In this document: in pieces, positions 6,574 to 12,042 of the stretch
How positions within the stretch are numbered: the stretch's first letter is position 1
How the letters are laid out: every line of letters begins with the position of its first letter
Assembly (NCBI GenBank): GCA_024640665.1
Contig: JAHEEO010000064.1
Coordinates: 1-14,068 of the forward strand
Origin: Rhodospirillales bacterium
Lineage (GTDB): Bacteria; Pseudomonadota; Gammaproteobacteria; Steroidobacterales; Rariloculaceae
Direction of reading: 5' to 3'
Length of the DNA: 14,068 nt
The notes under the pieces: generated by a model
What the model was told of the DNA's origin: nothing
Seen by the model: only the letters and a program-made list of their open reading frames with translations
Databases searched by the model: none
Translations under genes and position numbers: made by a program

Positions 6574-8805
6574 ATGGTTCGGTTTTTTGTCAGTGGCGTG
6601 CTGGCCAGCATTGCGCTGACTTCCCTCGCATGGGCACAGGCGCCGCAAGATCCCGGGCAAAAGTCGTCGCGCATGGTGCGCACCGCGACGCCGCCCGTTA
6701 TCGATGGCAATCTCGACGATGCGGTTTGGCAGCAAGCGGCATTTATCGATGACCTGCATCAGGTCAATCCCACCGAGTATGCGGAGCCCTCAGAGCGCAC
6801 CGAAATCTATGTCCTGTATGACGACAATGCTCTGTACATCGGCGCGCGCATGTACATGTCTGATCTTGACGAAATTACCGCAAACGTCTTGCGCCAAAAT
6901 GGCGCTATGACCGCCGACGATAATCTTTTTGTTACGCTCGATCCGTTCAACAGCCGCCGCAGCGGTTATTTTTTCGGCATCAATGCAAACGGTGTGCGGA
7001 TGGACGGTCTCTATAGAAATGTATCTGAGTACTACAGTGATTGGGACACGATTTTTTACGCTCAAACTGGGCGTTTTGAGCAGGGCTGGACGGTTGAATA
7101 CGAAATCCCATTTAAGTCCATTTCATTTGATCCCAATACCGACACGTGGGGACTTAACTTCTCTCGAAGTATCGCTACCCGCAACGAAGACATCGCATGG
7201 GTGACGCGGAATCGGCGCTGGGATCCGAGCAGCGCAGGGCTGGCAGTCGGGTTTGACGGCATCCAGCAGGGTGTGGGACTCGATGTCATTACGTCGGCGA
7301 GCCTCAATCGACAACGAGTCTTCGGTAACCGTGACCAAGTGGCTGCGGTTGCGAACGGCTTCGATTCCAGCTCAACCAGCGACTTCGAGCCTTCGCTCGA
7401 TGCGGTGTACAAAATTACGCCGGCGCTGAACGGCTCCGTTACGATTAATACGGATTTTTCTGCCACCGAGGTTGATGATCGCCAAGTCAACCTGACGCGC
7501 TTCAATCTGTTCTTTCCTGAAAAACGTGGTTTCTTTTTGAGTGAAGCCGACATCTTTGAATTTGGTCGCATTGGCGCGCAGGATGGCAACGGTTCGATCA
7601 GCGGCGCAACCCGTCAAAACGGCCGCCCGTTTTTCTCGCGACGTATCGGTTTGGGCGCGGGCGGCGAAGTGCTGGATTTGCAGTATGGCGGCAAGGTCAG
7701 CGGCAGAGTCGGCAATTGGGAAATTGGCGCGCTGTCGATTCGTCAAGACGAAAATGGCCCCGTTGGCGCTGACAACCTGTCTGTTGTTCGGGCAAAAGCC
7801 GCCGTCGGCGACGAGTCGAATGTAGGCATTATTCTTACCGAAGGCGACCCTAGAACGGATCTCGAAAACTCGTTGGTGGGTCTCGACTATCTCTACAGAA
7901 ATTCCGATTTCGCGGGCGGTCAGACACTCGAAGCCGTTGCCTGGTATCAGCAAACCGATACGCCGGGTTTGGAAGGTGAAGATGCGGCCTATGGCTTGGG
8001 TGTGTCGATTCCCAGTGCTGCCGGATTGCGTGGCGGTGTGTCGCTGAAGGAGTATCAGAAAAACTTCAATCCGGCATTGGGTTTTATTACCCTCAGTGAT
8101 GTCCGCAGTTATGCCGGGCATGTTGCCTATACGTATCGGCCGGCGGGTGGTTATTGGCAGCAGCTGTATTTCAACGTGGACGTTGAGCGCATGGAGAACA
8201 TCGGCGGTGGGCTGCAGTCTCAGTCGGTAGGCATAACGCCGTTACAAATGACCAGTCGCAGTGGCGACGTTTTGTTTATTCGTATCAATGCCAACAAAGA
8301 TGTGCTGTATGTGCCGTTCGAGATTTCACCTGGCATCGTCATTCCAACCGGCAGCTACTCCTTTGCCGACTCCGGTGTGGAATGGCGATTTGCATCGTAC
8401 CGAAAGTTCTCAGGCCGGGTTGCTTATACGGAAGGCGATTTCTACACGGGAACACGTGATCGCCTGTTCGGCAACGTCACTTGGCAGCCTTCGCCGAAAT
8501 TTCGGGCCAACGTGGGCTATAACTTCAACGATATTAAACTCGCGCAAGGCGATTTCCGCACGCGCCTCATTACTACGGGCTTTGATATCGTCTTCTCGTC
8601 AACGTTGTCCTGGGTAAATCTCATTCAGTACGATAACGTCAGCGAAACCATGGGCGTGAATATGCGTTTGCACTGGATTCCGGAAGCCGGCAAAGAGATG
8701 TTCTTTGTCATCAACCAAACGCTGGAAGACTTGGACCTCGATGACAAGTTCCATTCGCAATTTTCGGATGTGACGCTCAAGGCGAGTTACACCTTCAGGT
8801 TCTAG
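6574..8805 (+). CDS. Outer-membrane DUF5916 protein with N-terminal CBM9-like domain
   Basis: The product is about 743 residues. A signal peptide (MVRFFVSGVLASIALTSLAW, cleavage near AQA) is followed at about 40-235 by a carbohydrate-binding family 9-like domain with the hallmark PPVIDGNLDDAVWQQA and 'LYDDNALYIGARM'. The rest resembles the DUF5916 region: 'NTDFSATEVDDRQVNLTRF', 'FFPEKRGFFLSEADIFEFG', then many alternating strands. It ends YTFRF, with a terminal Phe and aromatics two and four positions before it, as in BAM-inserted beta-barrels. It is therefore probably an outer-membrane barrel that binds or passes a sugar-like ligand; the ligand is unknown. Three in-frame starts are possible: TTG 6547, GTG 6568 (AAGGA 7 bases upstream) and ATG 6574 (GGGAG 5 bases upstream). 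I chose ATG, though GTG is nearly as good and adds two residues. It stands alone, with no TonB receptor beside it. Confidence 0.88.
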   Translation: MVRFFVSGVLASIALTSLAWAQAPQDPGQKSSRMVRTATPPVIDGNLDDAVWQQAAFIDDLHQVNPTEYAEPSERTEIYVLYDDNALYIGARMYMSDLDEITANVLRQNGAMTADDNLFVTLDPFNSRRSGYFFGINANGVRMDGLYRNVSEYYSDWDTIFYAQTGRFEQGWTVEYEIPFKSISFDPNTDTWGLNFSRSIATRNEDIAWVTRNRRWDPSSAGLAVGFDGIQQGVGLDVITSASLNRQRVFGNRDQVAAVANGFDSSSTSDFEPSLDAVYKITPALNGSVTINTDFSATEVDDRQVNLTRFNLFFPEKRGFFLSEADIFEFGRIGAQDGNGSISGATRQNGRPFFSRRIGLGAGGEVLDLQYGGKVSGRVGNWEIGALSIRQDENGPVGADNLSVVRAKAAVGDESNVGIILTEGDPRTDLENSLVGLDYLYRNSDFAGGQTLEAVAWYQQTDTPGLEGEDAAYGLGVSIPSAAGLRGGVSLKEYQKNFNPALGFITLSDVRSYAGHVAYTYRPAGGYWQQLYFNVDVERMENIGGGLQSQSVGITPLQMTSRSGDVLFIRINANKDVLYVPFEISPGIVIPTGSYSFADSGVEWRFASYRKFSGRVAYTEGDFYTGTRDRLFGNVTWQPSPKFRANVGYNFNDIKLAQGDFRTRLITTGFDIVFSSTLSWVNLIQYDNVSETMGVNMRLHWIPEAGKEMFFVINQTLEDLDLDDKFHSQFSDVTLKASYTFRF

Positions 8806-8827
8806 TGAGTTCGCGCGGCAATCTATT

Positions 8828-8872
8828 GCGCAGCTCAAGAGGGCGCAGCTCAAGATGGCGCCTCTCAAAAGG
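8828..8872. repeat. Three tandem copies of a 15-bp unit
   Basis: Units GCGCAGCTCAAGAGG (8828-8842), GCGCAGCTCAAGATG (8843-8857) and GCGCCTCTCAAAAGG (8858-8872) are head to tail. Units 1 and 2 differ at one base; unit 3 is more diverged. A degenerate GCGC start of a fourth follows. The repeat fills most of the 80-bp gap between the convergent DUF5916 and ferritin-like genes. Confidence 0.85.
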
Positions 8873-8885
8873 GCGCGGCGCTCAC

Positions 8886-9566
8886 TCAGTGCGCGGTGAG
8901 TTCACTGCGCATGGCATCGAGCAGGCGCGAATAAAGCCGCTGTTCGTCCTGGAGAAACTGTCTGGCCCTGGCATTGCTTAGCTCGCCTGCCGATTCGAGG
9001 CGTTGGGCCATCTCGCTCAAATGGTGCTCTTCTTCGCCAAGAATCCGTTTCAGAGAAATGCGATTGCCAGCGAGCTTCAACGACTGTTGGTAAAGCTTGT
9101 AAAACCACAGCGCCCTAAATTCGATGATCATCGACATATACAGGTACGTCGCTGCCGCGCTTTTCTGCCGCTTTAAGCGGCCATGAATCAACGCTTCGAG
9201 CCGCTTGAAATACATGCGCGCAGCTGAATTAGCCAGCAGGTCTGCTGCTTGAAACTCCATCGGCTGGCCACGGGTCTTCTCGGCCTGGCGCTTCATGAAG
9301 AATGCATGATTCGCTTCTTCTGCAACGTGGCGCAGTGTCGCTTGATCGATGCCATCGCCATGTTGCGTGGCCATGATTCTCTGGCTGCCGGTATGTTCCA
9401 GCAGCGCCAGCGTGTTCAGCAGACGGCTGTGCGCCGCGTCGGACGCAATAATGCGGCTGAGCAGCGAGCGTGTTTGCAGCACCAATGGATCGTTAGCCTG
9501 CTGAAATTCCAGTAGGGCTTCGTCGAGCCATGAACGCTTGAGCTTTTCTTGATCAACTTGCAGCAT
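8886..9566 (-). CDS. Ferritin-like di-iron four-helix protein
   Basis: The 226-residue, helix-rich protein has the spacing of a complete ferritin-like di-iron site. A lone Glu at about 57 (ALLEHTG), an ExxH at 84-87 (EEANH), a lone Glu at 149 (IIEFRAL) and a second ExxH near 178-182 (GEEEHH) would be the ligands from helices 1 to 4. There is no signal peptide, so it is cytoplasmic. Such sites store iron or activate oxygen for oxidation, hydroxylation or peroxide reduction; which applies here cannot be told. It does not closely resemble MiaE, bacterioferritin, Dps or ribonucleotide reductase as I know them. It lies 50 bp downstream of the anti-sigma gene on the same strand, with no visible terminator between, so it may be the last gene of the ECF operon. 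No strong ribosome site precedes the ATG. Confidence 0.75.
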   Translation of the reverse strand: MLQVDQEKLKRSWLDEALLEFQQANDPLVLQTRSLLSRIIASDAAHSRLLNTLALLEHTGSQRIMATQHGDGIDQATLRHVAEEANHAFFMKRQAEKTRGQPMEFQAADLLANSAARMYFKRLEALIHGRLKRQKSAAATYLYMSMIIEFRALWFYKLYQQSLKLAGNRISLKRILGEEEHHLSEMAQRLESAGELSNARARQFLQDEQRLYSRLLDAMRSELTAH

Positions 9567-9616
9567 GATGCGGCTAGTTTATCTCAAACACCGTTCTTAG
9601 AGAGCATCTGCGAGCG

Positions 9617-10291
9617 CTAGTGAACCGATTCGTTGCGGCTTCTCGGTACGTTCTGGCGAGTATTTAGTGCGAACGGTCCTATGACTGCACCCACCGCCGC
9701 CATCAGCAACACCGGGGCGAGATGTTCGCTCAGAATATGGATGGGGACGTACATGCAGGCGAATTGCATCCAGGCTGCCGGGATGGCTCCCGCAGCGGCG
9801 CCGGCCAATGCGCCGGTGACGCGCGGCCACAATGGCAACTGCCGGCGGGCATAGTAGAGCAGCAGCGCCATGCTGGGTAAGCTGAAAGACAGTGTTTGCA
9901 GGACGCAGTGGGCGCGGTTGCCGTCCATCGAGACCGGATGCGCGGGTTCCCAAAGTCCCACGACATAAAACGAAGTCCACAGCGCGCTCAATAGCAGCAA
10001 TGGAACAAGGCGCTTGAATATCGGTGTGCCGCTCGGAATGGCGCTGCGCAGCGCCATGATGGCGATACTGCACACGCAGGCGATAGCAACGGCTGTCTCC
10101 GCCGCGAACCATGGATAATCCAATAAGTGGTGTATTGCGTCGTCACGCAGCGGTCCGGAAACGAAGATCATGATGGTGGTATATACGCCGGCCGCCAGCA
10201 GCCAAACGCCGGCCGGCAATCCGATGCGTCCTGCTCGCTTGACCGGCTGCAAATCGGCAACGAGATCTTGAATGAGGTTGTCGCGGTTCAT
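9617..10291 (-). CDS. nrsF: NrsF-type (DUF1109) membrane anti-sigma factor
   Basis: This 224-residue protein is rich in transmembrane segments, about six: near residues 27-45, 62-80, 94-112, 130-147, 159-178 and 190-207. A short cytoplasmic N-terminus reads 'LIQDLVADLQPVKR', the usual NrsF/DUF1109 start that is thought to hold the sigma factor. Later blocks 'AHCVLQTLSFSLPSM', 'RRQLPLWPRVTGALAG' and 'FACMYVPIH' also fit the family. Two cysteines, about 129 and 179, sit where family members have a conserved pair implicated in heavy-metal or redox sensing in Caulobacter (from memory). The gene begins two bases after the ECF sigma stop, the classic sigma/anti-sigma pairing. It should hold the ECF factor at the membrane until stress. 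The fifth and sixth membrane segments are less certain. Confidence 0.88.
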   Translation of the reverse strand: MNRDNLIQDLVADLQPVKRAGRIGLPAGVWLLAAGVYTTIMIFVSGPLRDDAIHHLLDYPWFAAETAVAIACVCSIAIMALRSAIPSGTPIFKRLVPLLLLSALWTSFYVVGLWEPAHPVSMDGNRAHCVLQTLSFSLPSMALLLYYARRQLPLWPRVTGALAGAAAGAIPAAWMQFACMYVPIHILSEHLAPVLLMAAVGAVIGPFALNTRQNVPRSRNESVH

Positions 10292-10293
10292 GG

Positions 10294-10839
10294 TTATTCT
10301 TTGCCCCGGTCTTGCTGCAAAAGCTGGGCGACGGAGCGGACTGCGCGGCTTACGCGCGATTTCATGGCCGACTCAGTTATACCACTGCGTTCGGCGGCCT
10401 CGGCAATGCTGTAGCCTTGTATCTTGGTCAGAGACAGCGCTTTGCGTTGATTTATATCCAGTTCCGACAAAATATCACCGGCCGCGAGTTCGTCACTTGG
10501 GTCGGGATGTGTCTGACTGTTATCCATTGTCATTGTCGGAGCCTCCTTGCCCGCGTAGGCGCTGCGCAACAAGTCGATCACTCGGTTGCGCACGATCGTA
10601 AAAAACCAGGGTCTGAATGCGCGCTTGGGGTCGTATGTGTGTTTGCCTTTATGGATCGCGAGCAGGCACTCCTGTACGCAATCTTCACGAAAACTCAAAG
10701 CGCCGAAATGACGTCGCACATAGTGATCTGTGACGCTTGCCAATTCTCGCAGCAGCTGCTCATAGGCGCGTTTATCGCCCCGATGAGCAGCTGCCATGAG
10801 TTGCGACCAGCGCGCTTCGTCCTCGACGGTGGATGTCAT
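10294..10839 (-). CDS. ECF sigma factor of the SigF/NrsF-associated group
   Basis: The 181-residue protein has only regions sigma-2 and sigma-4, as in ECF factors. Region 2 includes 'FREDCVQECLLAIHKGKHTYDPKRAFRPWFFTIVRNRVIDLLR' spread over residues about 50-92 (broken here only by normal variation), with the HTYDP and PW.(Y/F).I.R..(V/I)D.LR signatures of the SigF-like group. Region 4 includes 'ALSLTKIQGYSIAEAAERSG' followed by 'ITESAMKSRVSRAVRSV', a helix-turn-helix. The partner is the adjacent NrsF-type anti-sigma, two bases downstream. The spondin gene ends 32 bp upstream on the same strand, so all three probably share a transcript. A promoter resembling ECF targets lies upstream of the spondin gene, suggesting self-activation. 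The ribosome site is weak. Confidence 0.92.
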   Translation of the reverse strand: MTSTVEDEARWSQLMAAAHRGDKRAYEQLLRELASVTDHYVRRHFGALSFREDCVQECLLAIHKGKHTYDPKRAFRPWFFTIVRNRVIDLLRSAYAGKEAPTMTMDNSQTHPDPSDELAAGDILSELDINQRKALSLTKIQGYSIAEAAERSGITESAMKSRVSRAVRSVAQLLQQDRGKE

Positions 10840-10871
10840 TCGACTAGCGGTTCGCCGACGCGGGCTGTTTA

Positions 10872-11531
10872 CTACCAGCCGTGACCATAAATACGTTGAA
10901 CATTGATGATAGCCACTGGGTTGTTCCAGTCGTATGGTGCCGGCGCAAGCGTACCTTCGCCAAGTGTATGGAATCCATTGCCGACATGGATGAACTTCTC
11001 GTCCGTGTCAGCAGCTGCCGAAAACGGCGCGCCACCGCAGTCTGGGCCCGGAATGTTCGCGCAATCCTGGTCGTTGAATTCGGTGCCTGCATCGTAAGCC
11101 AGCGCTTCAATGGTCATGCCACCGCGCACAGGTAGAAACACGCTGTCTACACCGACGAAAGTGTCGTTGGTATGGATCAGCATTGCAGCGAGACTCAAGC
11201 GCTGCCCCGGTCGTCCCCGCAGCGTTAATGTCACAGATTCACCCGGCATCAGCAGCGCATCGTGCGTTTCAATGTCGCCAACGCCGTAGGGTGCCGATTC
11301 AAGCGCCATTTTGGCCGGCCCGATATCCCCGCCTTCGGCAATCCGTTCAATATTAGCGCTCGCCGCTTCGCCTACTTCAAACAGGTCGATGTTGCCGCTG
11401 TGAGTGGCCACGAGCAGTGGCGTAAAAATCTGGCCCGGTGTGACATTGGTAATTTCCACTTGCCAGGTGGCCGCTGCCGCCGTACCGCCTGCCAACAACA
11501 GTGCCCCTGCAATCAAAGTTCTATTGATCAT
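10872..11531 (-). CDS. Exported spondin-domain protein
   Basis: The 219-residue product has a Sec signal peptide (residues 1-20, MINRTLIAGALLLAGGTAAA) and a single Spondin_N-like domain filling the rest. Diagnostic stretches are 'EITNVTPGQIFTPLLVATHS', 'SLAAMLIHTNDTFVGVD', 'YDAGTEFNDQDCANIPGP' and 'KFIHVGNGFHTL', ending in 'YDWNNPVAIINVQRI'. In bacterial relatives the last histidine block is usually EGFVHVHNG; here it is EKFIHVGNG. Two cysteines, in the DCANIPGPDC region, may form a disulfide. The protein should be periplasmic or surface exposed. Spondin domains bind calcium, glycans or proteins in animals, but the bacterial role is unknown. A good AGGAG lies five bases before the ATG. It heads the ECF sigma operon. 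Confidence 0.9.
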   Translation of the reverse strand: MINRTLIAGALLLAGGTAAAATWQVEITNVTPGQIFTPLLVATHSGNIDLFEVGEAASANIERIAEGGDIGPAKMALESAPYGVGDIETHDALLMPGESVTLTLRGRPGQRLSLAAMLIHTNDTFVGVDSVFLPVRGGMTIEALAYDAGTEFNDQDCANIPGPDCGGAPFSAAADTDEKFIHVGNGFHTLGEGTLAPAPYDWNNPVAIINVQRIYGHGW

Positions 11532-11536
11532 CGTCG

Positions 11537-11541
11537 CTCCT
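11537..11541 (-). promoter_or_regulatory. Ribosome binding site AGGAG for the spondin gene
   Basis: AGGAG on the minus strand lies five bases before the ATG at 11531, confirming this start. It is the strongest ribosome site in the four-gene cluster, which suggests the spondin protein is the most abundant product. Confidence 0.75.
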
Positions 11542-11547
11542 AAGCTC

Positions 11548-11584
11548 GAGTTATAAGGCCGGCGAAGTGCCGGACATATAACTC
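11548..11584. promoter_or_regulatory. Strong dyad overlapping the presumed start of the spondin-ECF transcript
   Basis: The arms GAGTTATAAGGCCGGC (11548-11563) and GCCGGACATATAACTC (11569-11584) are complementary at 14 of 16 positions with a five-base loop. It lies directly downstream of the ECF-type -10 candidate and ends seven bases before the ribosome site. It could be an operator covering the transcription start, or a 5' UTR hairpin affecting stability or translation. There is no T-tract on the minus side, so a terminator is unlikely. Confidence 0.7.
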
Positions 11585-11586
11585 AA

Positions 11587-11613
11587 TACGTGGCAGGGCG
11601 CGAAAAAGTTGCA
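11587..11613 (-). promoter_or_regulatory. Candidate ECF-type promoter for the spondin-ECF-NrsF operon
   Basis: On the minus strand TGCAAC (11608-11613) is followed after 17 bases by CGTA (11587-11590). Many ECF promoters combine an AAC-containing -35 with a CGT-type -10 at 16-17 bp; TGAAAC/CGTA is a well-known example. The start of transcription would fall near 11580, giving a 5' UTR of about 48 bases. A promoter of this form before an operon encoding an ECF factor suggests autoregulation. The motif is short, so a chance match cannot be excluded. Confidence 0.5.
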
Positions 11614-11640
11614 GGGGTGGGGCGTGATGTTGAGGGGGCC

Positions 11641-11749
11641 GTGTTGTTGCGGTGGGCTGGGGTCAGGATCGCTGTGAACCCATCCATGGGCGCTCGCCGC
11701 CGACATCCGTGTCGGCGAGCGTCCTGACCCCAGCCCACCTCAACGACAC
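11641..11749. repeat. REP-like palindromic element, copy A
   Basis: Arms 11641-11668 and 11722-11749 pair at 26 of 28 positions; the inner 18 (GGTGGGCTGGGGTCAGGA and its complement) are perfect. The interior holds two smaller hairpins: CCCATCCATGGG, and GCCGACA-TCCG-TGTCGGC extended by CGCTC/GAGCG. The element ends GTGT...ACAC. Its core, read on the minus strand (11670-11693), is nearly identical to that of copy B. No T-tract follows, and it encodes nothing. It is probably a dispersed intergenic repeat; it may mark the 3' end of the esterase transcript or insulate it from the spondin promoter. Confidence 0.8.
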
Positions 11750-11890
11750 TGAATGGTGCGGCTGGATTGCGGTATTGATGTTTTGAGTCACGATGACGCG
11801 CTTGTTGATGGCTCCGATGCCCGACAAACCTGAATATGCCCACAGAACGCGTGCACTAATCGAAGGGCTAAACCCCAATGCAACGATGAA
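11750..11890. other. Non-coding spacer between the two palindromes
   Basis: I see no gene, promoter or further repeat in these 141 bases. Together with the two palindromes, the ECF-type promoter and the short flanks, it makes up the 511-bp non-coding gap between the spondin gene start and the esterase stop. Open frames across the gap have no family resemblance and run through the palindromes. Confidence 0.6.
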
Positions 11891-12006
11891 GTGTACTGGT
11901 CGCGGTCTGGTTCAGACGGGAGGCTCGGCGGCAGGGACGCCGCCGCGCCAGCGCCCATGGATGGGTTTACAGCGGTCCCGGCTGAACCAGACCGCGACCA
12001 GGACAC
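11891..12006. repeat. REP-like palindromic element, copy B, inverted relative to copy A
   Basis: Arms 11891-11921 and 11976-12006 pair at 29 of 31 positions, including a perfect 19-bp section (11897-11915 with 11982-12000). Inside are the hairpin CGGCGGC-AGGGAC-GCCGCCG (11926-11945) and the core containing CCCATGGATGGGTT, which matches copy A at 23 of 24 positions over 11951-11974. Ends are again GTGT...ACAC. The outer arms differ largely from those of copy A yet still pair with each other. It begins 36 bp beyond the esterase stop codon. Confidence 0.8.
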
Positions 12007-12042
12007 GCCCTAAATGCTGCGATCAGAAGTCGCTAAGAACCC

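Noticed and set aside
7372..8121. 249-codon minus-strand open frame inside the DUF5916 gene
   Set aside because: It lies wholly antisense to a well-supported coding region and has no recognisable motif or ribosome site.
8886..9566. tRNA hydroxylase MiaE
   Set aside because: The fold and ligand order are similar, but the sequence around the ligands does not match MiaE as I know it.
11641..12006. The two palindromes as intrinsic terminators
   Set aside because: Neither is followed by a T-rich tract on either strand, and the stems are much longer than typical terminators.
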